From NCBI GenBank assembly GCA_964447405.1, contig CAYUSP010000002.1, positions 62,001 to 126,000 of the forward strand: a stretch of 64,000 bases of DNA. Direction: 5' to 3'. Position numbers and translations under genes: made by a program. This DNA is from JALNZF01 sp964447405. Its GTDB lineage: Bacteria; Nitrospirota; UBA9217. The notes under the pieces are model-generated. The model saw only the letters and a program-made list of their open reading frames with translations. It searched no databases and was not told the DNA's origin. Positions 40,880 through 49,200 of the stretch are shown here, in pieces (the stretch's first letter is position 1; each line of letters begins with the position of its first letter).

Positions 40880-42742
40880 TTATTCTTTGGGCAGCTTTCT
40901 AAGGAAGTTCTTCAATTCGATACGCAGAACATCCGGATCATTGATTGGCGCTGAACAGCGCTTTCCGGCGCATACATAAGCCGCCTCTTCAAGCGGATAT
41001 TTCTGCCGCCTGATCTCGCCGGCATCTTCCGAAAGAGACAGTACCTGTACTACCTTCTCGGGAACGAACATCCTGTTGATAGCTGATATATATTGTTTCG
41101 CTTCATCTCCTGGTGCAATGATCGTGATCCGCACCGGCTCCCCTGCGGTGTACAGCAAGAAGGTGCCAAACGTTCCCGCATGCGGCGTGAACCGCTGATA
41201 TTCGCCCGATAGCGTACTGATCACTGAATCCAGAACCTCCTGCCAGCCTGGATAATCGCCCGTTAATACTAACCTGCCGAGGAATTGAAGCGCACGGTAG
41301 TTCGCGAGATTGTCATTGACCTTATTATGAAAGCCCGCCTTCACCGGATTGACCAGCGTGTCACTTTGCACAAACTGGAATCTCATTGATGCCGTATTAT
41401 AAAAATGCTTAATGATGAGGGTGCCAAGCTTCACGGCATGTTTCAAGTACCTCTTTTCTCCCGTTGCATTGTACAGATCCAGCTGTGCAGCTCCGAAAAG
41501 AGCATTATCCGAAAGCAGGCCGTTGAGTGCCGGCGCACCGTTCCGATAGGAATGATACATGCCTTCAACGCCTGCAGACATGTTCAGCGTCATGAAATCC
41601 GCGCTTCTGACCGCCATATCCAGATAGGGCCGCTGTCCTGTAGCGTAGTAGGCAGCGATAAGAGCGCTTACCATGAGGGCTGACGAGTCGGTATACACCG
41701 TGCGGTCGACCAAAGGCGCCTTCAATCCTTTTCGATCCCTTTTCTTGTAGTAGCCTTCATCAGCGTCCTGACTGCCGTAAAAAACTCCGCTCGCAGGATC
41801 GTACAGGTTGACTTGAGCGAACCGCATGCAATCCCTGACAATATCCAGATACTCTTTTCTCCCGAATACGAGCGACGCCTCAGCGTAATTCCTGATCATG
41901 CCCGCATTCACTTCCAGCATTTTTTCGTAGTGCGGTTCCGACCAGTCCGCTCTTGTCGCATAGCGGAAGAATCCGCCTTCGACCCTGTCGTGAATAGCTC
42001 CCTTTGCCATATGATCAAGAGTCCTGGTGATAATGGCCTCAGTCTGCGCATCCTTGTTCCTTGCCTGCCTAGACAAGAGGTAGGTGATGGCGTCAGGATT
42101 CGGGAATTTCTGGCCACCACCGAAACCGCCGTAGGTGCTGTCAAACGAATTGACGAGAACAGCATCGATGTTTCTGAGATCATCCATGCCCGGCCGGCTC
42201 CTCAGACGGCTCTCCTGCATGATGTCGAGAACGTTCATGATCTTGACCTCTTCGATCCTCTTTGCCGCAATGTCCGGATCCTTGAGAAACAGTGCTTGGA
42301 CCCTCCTGAGCAGGCCCAGCATTTCTTCGGGAGGCATAAAGTTTCCTCCACTAAGGACCTCTCCCTGCGGCGTCAGGATCACGGTGCTCGGCCATCCGCC
42401 CTGGTTATACAGCGCGTCGATATCGGGCCGCAGATCCGCGTCCACCCTGATAGGAATGAAAAACGCATTAAGAAAGGAGACCACCTCGTTGCTGGAATAG
42501 GTCGTTTCGTCCATGACATGGCACCAATGACACCAGACAGCGCTGAGGGAAAGCAGAATCAGCTTGTTGCCGCTCCGGGCCTGCTGCAGCGCCTCCGGAC
42601 CCCACTCCCGCCATTGTATCTGGTGCGCCTTGTTCGGATTCGGGGAGAATCTGAATTCCGCTGCACCTGCTGCCGGTGTAATGACAAACAGCCAGCACAA
42701 CACCATTATGGTCAATCTTTGCATAACCTCATGATACCGCAT
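40880..42742 (-). CDS. DUF255 thioredoxin-domain protein (SSP411/YyaL-like), secreted
   Basis: 620 residues. N-terminal signal peptide (about 10-26, MVLCWLFVITPAAGA). Thioredoxin-like domain from about 45, with the motif AVWCHWCHVMD near 70-80 (C-x2-C) typical of DUF255/Spermatogenesis-associated 20 proteins, followed by the six-hairpin region (SQDADEGYYKK; LLSDNALFGAAQLDL). The family is usually 650-700 residues and often cytoplasmic; the signal peptide makes this a periplasmic version. The activity is not established for the family. A second start at 42724 is possible. A promoter or terminator to the cold-shock gene lies 212 bases downstream. Confidence 0.88.
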   Translation of the reverse strand: MRYHEVMQRLTIMVLCWLFVITPAAGAAEFRFSPNPNKAHQIQWREWGPEALQQARSGNKLILLSLSAVWCHWCHVMDETTYSSNEVVSFLNAFFIPIRVDADLRPDIDALYNQGGWPSTVILTPQGEVLSGGNFMPPEEMLGLLRRVQALFLKDPDIAAKRIEEVKIMNVLDIMQESRLRSRPGMDDLRNIDAVLVNSFDSTYGGFGGGQKFPNPDAITYLLSRQARNKDAQTEAIITRTLDHMAKGAIHDRVEGGFFRYATRADWSEPHYEKMLEVNAGMIRNYAEASLVFGRKEYLDIVRDCMRFAQVNLYDPASGVFYGSQDADEGYYKKRDRKGLKAPLVDRTVYTDSSALMVSALIAAYYATGQRPYLDMAVRSADFMTLNMSAGVEGMYHSYRNGAPALNGLLSDNALFGAAQLDLYNATGEKRYLKHAVKLGTLIIKHFYNTASMRFQFVQSDTLVNPVKAGFHNKVNDNLANYRALQFLGRLVLTGDYPGWQEVLDSVISTLSGEYQRFTPHAGTFGTFLLYTAGEPVRITIIAPGDEAKQYISAINRMFVPEKVVQVLSLSEDAGEIRRQKYPLEEAAYVCAGKRCSAPINDPDVLRIELKNFLRKLPKE

Positions 42743-42837
42743 TTGGCTTCGGAATTAAAGCTGGCTGTGTCAACACACTTGAAAATCATTTTCTCCTTGT
42801 GCGGCAGAACTGATTCTTGTATATTGCTTTGCAACCA

Positions 42838-43917
42838 ATGACTGCACACAAAAAAATACAAAGCATCTCCCGGCTCGTCAGGCCCCAGATACGAGCGCTG
42901 GCAGCCTATCATATTGATGAAACACCGGTGCGCATCAAACTTGATGCCATGGAGAATCCCTTTCCCCTGCCCGCGGTAGTACGTCGCGCGATGGCCGTTG
43001 CTGTTCGGGATACACCTGTCAATTTGTATCCTGATCCGTCCGGTAAAAAACTGAAGCAGGCGATTGCCGCACTCTGGCACATGAGACCCGAGCAGATGCT
43101 GCTCGGAAACGGGTCTGATGAACTGATCCAGGCCGTGGTCCTTGCCTTTGGCGGGCCTGTCCTCATCCCTGTTCCCACGTTCGCGATGTACGATATCACC
43201 TCCCGGGCGCTTGCGCAGGAGGTTGCGTCAGTACCGCTCAACGGGCGCTTCGATCTCGATCCCGATCTGGTTCTCAGGAAAGCAAGGCAAACAGGGGCCA
43301 AGGTAATCTTCCTCGCCTGCCCGAACAATCCCACAGGAAACAGGTATTCGGACAAGGCTATCCGGAAGGTTCTGGACAATACACGGGCCGCGGTGGTGAT
43401 CGACGAAGCCTATTTCAGTTTTTCTGGGAAAACATACCTGCCGCTTCTGAACAAATATCCCAATATGATTATCCTCAGGACACTTTCGAAGATCGGCCTT
43501 GCCGGCCTCAGGATCGGCATCCTGGCTTCAGCGCCAGAAATCATTGATGAACTCAACAAGATCCGTTTACCCTACAATATAAACAGTCTTTCCCAGGCGG
43601 CTGCCGTTACCGTGCTGAAACATCAAATCGTGATCGATCGCCAGATTTCCCTGTTGATTTCAGAGCGCGAAAAGCTCTATAATGCGCTGTCGCGGCTGCC
43701 GGGAATCACCGCATATCCCTCGGAAACAAATTTCATCATGATCAGGACTGTCGCGGACGCCCCATCCGTCCATCGGAAACTCAAACAAGCTGGAATTCTC
43801 ATCAAAGATCTCAGCAAACCAGGACCGCTGCACAACTGCCTCAGGATCACCATCGGGACGCCTCAAGAGAACAGAGAGTTTCTTACAACACTGAAAACAA
43901 TAGTAGACACTGATTAG
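42838..43917 (+). CDS. hisC: Histidinol-phosphate aminotransferase
   Basis: 359 residues from the ATG at 42838; an upstream TTG at 42817 is in frame but adds nothing conserved. Fold type I PLP enzyme: NGSDELIQ, CPNNPTGN, VVIDEAYFSF and TLSKIGLAGLRIG with the PLP lysine. The start ARMENP-like DAMENPFPLP is the HisC substrate arm. Opens the second part of the his genes, separated from hisG by the HU and cold-shock block. No clear ribosome site. Confidence 0.95.
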   Translation: MTAHKKIQSISRLVRPQIRALAAYHIDETPVRIKLDAMENPFPLPAVVRRAMAVAVRDTPVNLYPDPSGKKLKQAIAALWHMRPEQMLLGNGSDELIQAVVLAFGGPVLIPVPTFAMYDITSRALAQEVASVPLNGRFDLDPDLVLRKARQTGAKVIFLACPNNPTGNRYSDKAIRKVLDNTRAAVVIDEAYFSFSGKTYLPLLNKYPNMIILRTLSKIGLAGLRIGILASAPEIIDELNKIRLPYNINSLSQAAAVTVLKHQIVIDRQISLLISEREKLYNALSRLPGITAYPSETNFIMIRTVADAPSVHRKLKQAGILIKDLSKPGPLHNCLRITIGTPQENREFLTTLKTIVDTD

Positions 43918-43963
43918 CACCAATTAATGACTTCGGGGCAACTCAGTGTCAAAAGGATTCCCC

Positions 43964-44554
43964 ATGAAACGCAAAGCCACGATCGAACGCATGACGAAAG
44001 AAACGAACATCAAGATATCTCTGGACCTTGATGGTTCGGGCGTTTACAGCATCAGGACCTCCGTACCCTTCATGGACCACATGTTCTCACACATCGCCAA
44101 ACACGGTTTCTTCGATCTTACGATCAAGGCCAAAGGCGACACGGAAATCGACGACCACCATACGGTCGAGGACCTTGGCATCGCCTTCGGTCAGGCCCTC
44201 AAGAAGGCACTCGGGGACAGCAAGGGCATCCGCAGATACGGTGAAGCAACGGTTCCCATGGACGAAACGCTCGCACAGGTGGTCATGGACCTTTCCGGCA
44301 GGCCGTACCTTGTGTATCAGTTGGACCTGCCGAAAAAATACAAGCTCAAGAATTTTGATCCGGGGCTCGCAGAGGACTTCTTCCGCTCTGTCGCGAATCA
44401 CGCAGGCATGAACCTCCATATCCGCATCCTGTACGGACGCGATGTTCATCACATGCTTGAGGGCATCTTCAAAGCCTTCGGCCGCGCCCTCGACCAGGCA
44501 ACGAGCCTCGACCCGAGGATCAAGGGTGTTCTCTCGACCAAAGGAAAAATCTAG
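43964..44554 (+). CDS. hisB: Imidazoleglycerol-phosphate dehydratase
   Basis: 196 residues from the ATG at 43964, AAGGA seven bases upstream; an in-frame GTG at 43946 is less likely. Monofunctional form: no HisB phosphatase domain at the N-terminus. The manganese-binding histidine motifs are DHHTVEDLGI and HHMLEGIFKAFGRAL, with MDHMFSHIAKHG at the front. Removes water from imidazoleglycerol phosphate. Confidence 0.97.
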   Translation: MKRKATIERMTKETNIKISLDLDGSGVYSIRTSVPFMDHMFSHIAKHGFFDLTIKAKGDTEIDDHHTVEDLGIAFGQALKKALGDSKGIRRYGEATVPMDETLAQVVMDLSGRPYLVYQLDLPKKYKLKNFDPGLAEDFFRSVANHAGMNLHIRILYGRDVHHMLEGIFKAFGRALDQATSLDPRIKGVLSTKGKI

Positions 44555-44571
44555 GGCTTAAAAAGGACTTG

Positions 44572-44666
44572 GACACGGATAAAAGCGGATTTGAAACCGG
44601 AAAAGCATGATAAAGAATTAGCCGTATCGTGATTCTTCATAGCCTTTCTCAGTGTAAATCAGTGTC
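44572..44666 (-). repeat. 95-bp element with inverted ends, copy 1 (hisB-hisH gap)
   Basis: The minus-strand sequence runs GACACTGATTTACAC...AGGCTATGAA...ATCATGCTT...TTTCAAATCCGC...TTATCCGTGTC. It matches the element at 46180-46275 in the opposite orientation over the whole length, with most differences in the middle. The two ends are inverted repeats. Confidence 0.7.
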
Positions 44667-44680
44667 AAAGAATTATCCTC

Positions 44681-45319
44681 ATGATAGCGATTGTCGATTA
44701 TGGAATGGGAAATCTCAGGAGCGTTCAGAAGGGCTTTGAACGCATGGGCCATGACGCTGTGGTCACGAGCGATGCAAAGACCATCCTGAACGCCTCGAAA
44801 GTCGTCCTGCCCGGCGTGGGTGCCTTCCCGGACTGCATGCGGAATCTGGGACAACTTGGCTTGACCGATGTTGTACGAAAGAGCATCAGTTCGGGCAAAC
44901 CTTTTTTGGGTATCTGTCTCGGACTCCAGCTGCTCTTCACAGAGAGCGAAGAGTTCGGAATTTCAAAAGGCCTGGACATCATCAAGGGGCGGGTTGTCAG
45001 ATTCAAAGGTCCGATATTCGACGCATCGAATCCTGCACAGGAATCCCTGAAGATTCCCCATATGGGGTGGAACTCGGCCTCGATTAAGCGGCGACCACCG
45101 GCCCTCGCTGATATTCCGGACAACAGCCACTTCTACTTCGTCCATTCCTTCCATGTCGTACCTGAGGACAAGGCTGTCATCGCCACGACCACGGACTACG
45201 GAATGGAATTCGTATCAAGCATCTGGAAGGACAATCTTTTCGCAACCCAGTTTCACCCTGAGAAGAGCCAAGCGCTGGGACTGACAATCCTGAAGCGATT
45301 CGGAGAAATGAAAGGATAG
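44681..45319 (+). CDS. hisH: Imidazole glycerol phosphate synthase, glutamine amidotransferase subunit
   Basis: 212 residues. AIVDYGMGNLRSV at the start; the class I amidotransferase triad has C in PFLGICLGLQLLF and H/E in FATQFHPEKSQ. LPGVGAFPDCMRNL is the oxyanion loop. Forms the ammonia-supplying half of the HisH-HisF synthase; hisF is two genes downstream. Confidence 0.97.
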   Translation: MIAIVDYGMGNLRSVQKGFERMGHDAVVTSDAKTILNASKVVLPGVGAFPDCMRNLGQLGLTDVVRKSISSGKPFLGICLGLQLLFTESEEFGISKGLDIIKGRVVRFKGPIFDASNPAQESLKIPHMGWNSASIKRRPPALADIPDNSHFYFVHSFHVVPEDKAVIATTTDYGMEFVSSIWKDNLFATQFHPEKSQALGLTILKRFGEMKG

Positions 45320-45329
45320 GGTATAATTC

Positions 45330-45392
45330 CGTAAGGCGTAAGGGGCCAGACGAACGATGTCATTTTATTCCCTGCCCCTGTCGCCTAACGCC
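45330..45392. repeat. Imperfect inverted repeat in the hisH-hisA gap
   Basis: CGTAAGGCGTAAGGGGC pairs with GCCCCTGTCGCCTAACGC across about 25 bases. Confidence 0.5.
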
Positions 45393-45405
45393 CCATGGTA
45401 ACTAT

Positions 45406-46152
45406 ATGCTGATCATACCTGCGATCGACTTAAAAGAAGGCAAATGCGTCCGCCTCCAGCAAGGGCTCATGGACAAGGCGACGGTATATTCTGATGATCC
45501 CGCGACAACCGCAAAGCATTGGGAAGCACTGGGCGCCGAGCTCCTGCATGTCGTCGATCTGAACGGCGCTTTCGCCGGAGTCCCGAAGAACCATGAAGCG
45601 ATCAAGGCCATCCGTGCGGCCATCCGGATCCCCATCGAGGTTGGCGGCGGAATACGCGATATGGCCACGATCGAGACCCTTGTCTCGATCGGTATTGACA
45701 AGATCATTCTCGGCACCGCCGCGATCGAGGACCCGAGCTTTGTCCAGGAAGCATGCAGGACCTACCCCAACAGGATCATAGTCGGCATCGACGCCAAGGA
45801 TGGGCTCGTCGCGATCAAGGGTTGGGCAGAAGTGACCGCGGTCAAGGCCTTGGATCTGGCAAAACTGATGCAGGGCTATGGAGTTATCGCCATCATTTAC
45901 ACCGACATTAAAAGGGACGGCATGCTCTCCGGCCCGAACATCGAGGCAACGCAATCGCTTGCCAAGTCACTTGCCATTCCGGTCATTGCTTCCGGCGGAG
46001 TGCATAAGATGAAGGATATCGAAAACCTGCTCGCAATCAGACATTCCGGCATTGCAGGTGTTATCACGGGCAAAGCGATCTACAGCGGCTCGCTTGACCT
46101 GAAGGAAGCCATAACCTTCGTCAAGATGAACGACAATCGGTGTGTGAGATAG
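45406..46152 (+). CDS. hisA: Phosphoribosylformimino-5-aminoimidazole carboxamide ribotide isomerase
   Basis: 248 residues, beta/alpha barrel. IPAIDLKEGKCVRLQQG is the N-terminal phosphate site with Asp in AIDL; VGGGIRDM and IASGGVHKMKDI are the other phosphate loops, and TDIKRDGMLSG carries the second catalytic Asp. Length is normal. Located between hisH and hisF. Poor ribosome site before the ATG. Confidence 0.97.
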   Translation: MLIIPAIDLKEGKCVRLQQGLMDKATVYSDDPATTAKHWEALGAELLHVVDLNGAFAGVPKNHEAIKAIRAAIRIPIEVGGGIRDMATIETLVSIGIDKIILGTAAIEDPSFVQEACRTYPNRIIVGIDAKDGLVAIKGWAEVTAVKALDLAKLMQGYGVIAIIYTDIKRDGMLSGPNIEATQSLAKSLAIPVIASGGVHKMKDIENLLAIRHSGIAGVITGKAIYSGSLDLKEAITFVKMNDNRCVR

Positions 46153-46179
46153 AGGACCAACAAATATAAAGAAGGATTA

Positions 46180-46275
46180 GACACGGATTTACACGGAAGT
46201 AGGCTATGAAAGGGCGGGATAAGGCAATAGTCTGATCATGCTTATTCATATTTCAAATCCGCAGTTATCCGTGTC
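46180..46275 (+). repeat. 95-bp element with inverted ends, copy 2 (hisA-hisF gap)
   Basis: GACACGGATTTACACGGA at the left, AGGCTATGAA, ATCATGCTT, TTTCAAATCCGC and TTATCCGTGTC at the right. Same element as 44572-44666 in inverse orientation; a more distant copy lies at 12839-12933. Confidence 0.7.
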
Positions 46276-46304
46276 AAAGGTTTCAATCATTCCCTGGAGT
46301 CTCT

Positions 46305-47162
46305 ATGCTTACCAAACGCATCATCCCCTGCCTTGACGTCAAAGCAGGCCGGGTTGTGAAAGGCGTAAGTTTCGTGAACCTGCGGGATGCCGGAGATCCT
46401 GTCGAGATCGCCAAGGCCTATGACGAACAGGGCGCCGACGAGCTCACGTTCCTGGACATCACCGCGTCCCACGAAGAGCGAGGTATTATCCTCGACGTCG
46501 TGCGCCGGACCGCTGAGCAGGTATTTATGCCTTTGACCGTTGGTGGCGGCATCAAGGTCCTGGACGATATCCGGAACCTCCTGCTCGCCGGTGCTGACAA
46601 GGTTTCCATCAATACCACTGCGGTCCACGACCCCGAATTCATCAAGGCAGCATCCCAGCGCTTCGGCAGCCAGTGCATAGTCGTGGCTATTGATGCGAAA
46701 CGTGTGGTTGAACACGACAAGGACTTCAAACCACCGCTTACCTGGGCCGACGATCCGCACTATACAAAATTGTTCCTCTCGAACGCTGCGCTCAGCACTT
46801 CGAACTCTGTACTGAAATGGGAAGTTTATACCCATGGCGGCAGAAAACCCATGGGTATCGACGCCGTAGCATGGGCGAAGAGGATGGAGGAGTATGGTGC
46901 AGGCGAGATACTTCTCACCAGCATGAACCAGGATGGCCAGAAGACCGGCTATGACCTGGAGCTGACGTGCGCTGTCTCGGAAGCAGTATCGATCCCCGTC
47001 ATAGCCTCTGGCGGCGTAGGCAACCTAGAACATATTTATGACGGGTTCGTCAAAGGCAAGGCAGACGCGGCACTCGCTGCATCCATTTTTCACTTTAAAG
47101 AGTATACGATCAAGCAGACGAAGGAATACTTGCGCGAGCGGGGCGTACCCGTACGATTGTAG
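46305..47162 (+). CDS. hisF: Imidazole glycerol phosphate synthase cyclase subunit with insertion
   Basis: 285 residues, against about 253 in the family. IIPCLDVKAGRVVKGVSF, the second phosphate loop VGGGIKVLDDI, AIDAKR and IASGGVGNLEHI are all present, as is EILLTSMNQDGQKTGYD with the catalytic Asp. Between AIDAKRV and the VYTHGGRK strand, residues about 135-172, there is an extra segment of about 32 residues (includes DFKPPLTWADDPHYTKLF) after strand five, on the catalytic face. It contains no frameshift. GGAG lies seven bases upstream. Confidence 0.96.
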   Translation: MLTKRIIPCLDVKAGRVVKGVSFVNLRDAGDPVEIAKAYDEQGADELTFLDITASHEERGIILDVVRRTAEQVFMPLTVGGGIKVLDDIRNLLLAGADKVSINTTAVHDPEFIKAASQRFGSQCIVVAIDAKRVVEHDKDFKPPLTWADDPHYTKLFLSNAALSTSNSVLKWEVYTHGGRKPMGIDAVAWAKRMEEYGAGEILLTSMNQDGQKTGYDLELTCAVSEAVSIPVIASGGVGNLEHIYDGFVKGKADAALAASIFHFKEYTIKQTKEYLRERGVPVRL

Positions 47163-47184
47163 AACACTGAAGACCTTAGTCCTA

Positions 47185-47229
47185 ATAACAACAACGGCCC
47201 TGACAGCACGTCAGGGCCGTTGTTGTTAT
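47185..47229. terminator. Bidirectional-type 20-bp perfect hairpin after hisF
   Basis: Perfect 20-bp stem with a 5-base loop; T-rich on both strands (ATAACAACAACGGCCCTGAC and its complement). It separates hisF from the convergent small secreted protein. Confidence 0.85.
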
Positions 47230-47246
47230 GCTCGACAAAAGGATCT

Positions 47247-47504
47247 TTACTTTCCCTTTACTTCTATCTCCGCTGCGCGCGACTCATACTTCACGGTAAC
47301 CTTCGCGCCAACCTTCAGGTCGCCTTTGACCTTGGTCGCGGCATCCTTCGCCATCTCGAACTTCTCGCCGGCCTTGTCTACCACGATGACATTGTCCTTT
47401 ACCTCGAGGACCGTTCCGGTGAACTGATAGGTCTTTCCGGCGAATGCAACTGATGACACCATAACCACTGCAAGAACAACTACTGCAATTGTGAAACGCT
47501 TCAT
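47247..47504 (-). CDS. Small secreted protein with OB-like domain
   Basis: 85 residues. Signal peptide 1-22 (FTIAVVVLAVVMVSSVAFA). The mature 63 residues read as short beta strands (YQFTGTVLEV, VIVVDKAGEKFEM, VGAKVTVKYESRAAEIEVKG), as in OB-fold or NirD-like small periplasmic proteins. Unknown function. AGGAGG precedes the ATG. Monocistronic and terminated at the 20-bp hairpin. Confidence 0.8.
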   Translation of the reverse strand: MKRFTIAVVVLAVVMVSSVAFAGKTYQFTGTVLEVKDNVIVVDKAGEKFEMAKDAATKVKGDLKVGAKVTVKYESRAAEIEVKGK

Positions 47505-47579
47505 GAGACACCTCCTGTGGGATAAATGATGAACGACAATATAGCGAAACTCGAATTCACTGTCAAGTGTTTGATGGTA

Positions 47580-49055
47580 TCAGCGCCTTCTGCCGCCGCC
47601 TCCGAAGATCGATCCAAGCACACCGCGAATTATCTGGCGGCCGACCTGGCTACCAATCGCGCGGGCCGCGCTCTGCGCCATGGCACCGAAGATCTTCGCG
47701 GTATCGGACTGGGCCTCGGCAGTGCGGCCCTTCCTCGCCGGGGCTGATTGCTGTTCCGTATCCTGTTCCTCTCCTGTACGTTTTTTCAACTTTTCGTACG
47801 CAGATTCACGGTCAACCGTCTTTTCGTAGTGGCCGAAAAGCAGTGATGACTTGATAACCGCATAGCGCTCAACCTGCGACAGCGGTGTCAGCCTGCTTTG
47901 CGGCGGACAGATCAAGGCCCGCTCCACCATGGTCGGGATACCCTTTTCATCAAGCACCGACACCAGTGCCTCACCAACGCCCAGTTCTGTGATAGCTTTG
48001 GAGACATCAAGCCCGGGTTTGGCGCGAAACGTCTCGGCAGCAGCCTTCACTGCCTTCTGGTCCTTTGGTGTGAAAGCCCGGAGTGCGTGCTGGACGCGGT
48101 TACCAAGCTGCCCGAGCACTGTCTCTGGAACATCGAGCGGATTCTGGGTTACGAAATAAATACCGATGCCCTTGGAGCGAATGAGCCGTACGACCTGCTC
48201 GATCTTGTCCTCCAATGCTTTCGGTGCGTCGTCGAATAGCAGATGTGCCTCGTCAAAGAAGAAAACGAGCTTCGGCTTGCCCAGATCCCCAGCCTCGGGA
48301 AGTATTTCGAAAAGCTCGGACAGCATCCAGAGAAGAAACGTAGCATAAAGCTTTGGCGACTGCATGAGTTTGTCTGCAGTCAGGATGTTGATTACACCCT
48401 TCCCCTGAGCGTCTGTCTGCATAAGATCCTCGAGATTGAGCGCCGGCTCGCCAAAAAAGGTTTCACCGCCCTGCTCCTCAAGTGCAAGCAAACCTCGCTG
48501 GATTGCGCCGATGCTCGCAGTCGCAATGTTCCCGTATCCAGTCTTGAACTCCCCAGCATTATCACCGACGAACTGCACCATGGCGCGAAGATCCTTGAGG
48601 TCCAGGAGAAGCATTCCATTGTCATCGGCGATCCTGAATATCAGGGAGAGCACTCCGGACTGTATCTCGTTCAGGTTGAGCACGCGCGCGAGCAGCAGCG
48701 GCCCCATCTCCGAGATCGTGGTGCGGACCGGATGCCCCTGCTTGCCGAAAACATCCCAGAACACCACAGGACAACCAGTAAAAGCAAAGTCCTTGATGCC
48801 GAGTAGTTTGGCGCGATCCGCAGGTTCGGGCCGATCCCCGCCCGGTTGCGCCATGCCGGAAAGATCGCCCTTTACATCAGCCATGAACACCGGTACGCCG
48901 ATCCTGCTGAACTGCTCTGCCAGCACGCGAAGCGTTACGGTCTTACCGGTACCCGTTGCTCCGGCGATAAGGCCGTGACGGTTCGCCATGCGGGGCAGGA
49001 TCGCGATCTCCGCGTCTGCCTGTGCGATGAATAGTGTGTCCGGTCTTTGCACCAT
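47580..49055 (-). CDS. HerA-like ATPase, DUF853 type
   Basis: 491 residues from the ATG at 49055 with AAGGGGAGG upstream. Walker A GLIAGATGTGKTVT and Walker B LVFFFDEAHLLFDD; VFMADVKGDLSGMAQPG and IYFVTQNPLDVPETV are family blocks of DUF853 helicase-like proteins. The C-terminal 90 residues are low complexity and end GSIFGGGGRRR. Family knowledge: hexameric FtsK/HerA-like motor, role unknown. Monocistronic. Confidence 0.9.
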   Translation of the reverse strand: MVQRPDTLFIAQADAEIAILPRMANRHGLIAGATGTGKTVTLRVLAEQFSRIGVPVFMADVKGDLSGMAQPGGDRPEPADRAKLLGIKDFAFTGCPVVFWDVFGKQGHPVRTTISEMGPLLLARVLNLNEIQSGVLSLIFRIADDNGMLLLDLKDLRAMVQFVGDNAGEFKTGYGNIATASIGAIQRGLLALEEQGGETFFGEPALNLEDLMQTDAQGKGVINILTADKLMQSPKLYATFLLWMLSELFEILPEAGDLGKPKLVFFFDEAHLLFDDAPKALEDKIEQVVRLIRSKGIGIYFVTQNPLDVPETVLGQLGNRVQHALRAFTPKDQKAVKAAAETFRAKPGLDVSKAITELGVGEALVSVLDEKGIPTMVERALICPPQSRLTPLSQVERYAVIKSSLLFGHYEKTVDRESAYEKLKKRTGEEQDTEQQSAPARKGRTAEAQSDTAKIFGAMAQSAARAIGSQVGRQIIRGVLGSIFGGGGRRR

Positions 49056-49200
49056 GAAACCTCCCCTTGGCCGATTGTATTGATTTTGATGTTTGATAAT
49101 TGGCAACGAGGAATGAATTATTTCACAAATGAATTCCCCGTGCAAGCGCTTAATAACGAGTTACCATGGAGAAGCGATGTTGTCATTGCGCCTTCACACA

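Noticed and set aside
44596..44620. T-loop-like TTCAAATCC in the his gaps, possible tRNA
   Set aside because: No acceptor, D or anticodon stem can be formed. The sequence belongs to the 95-bp repeat.
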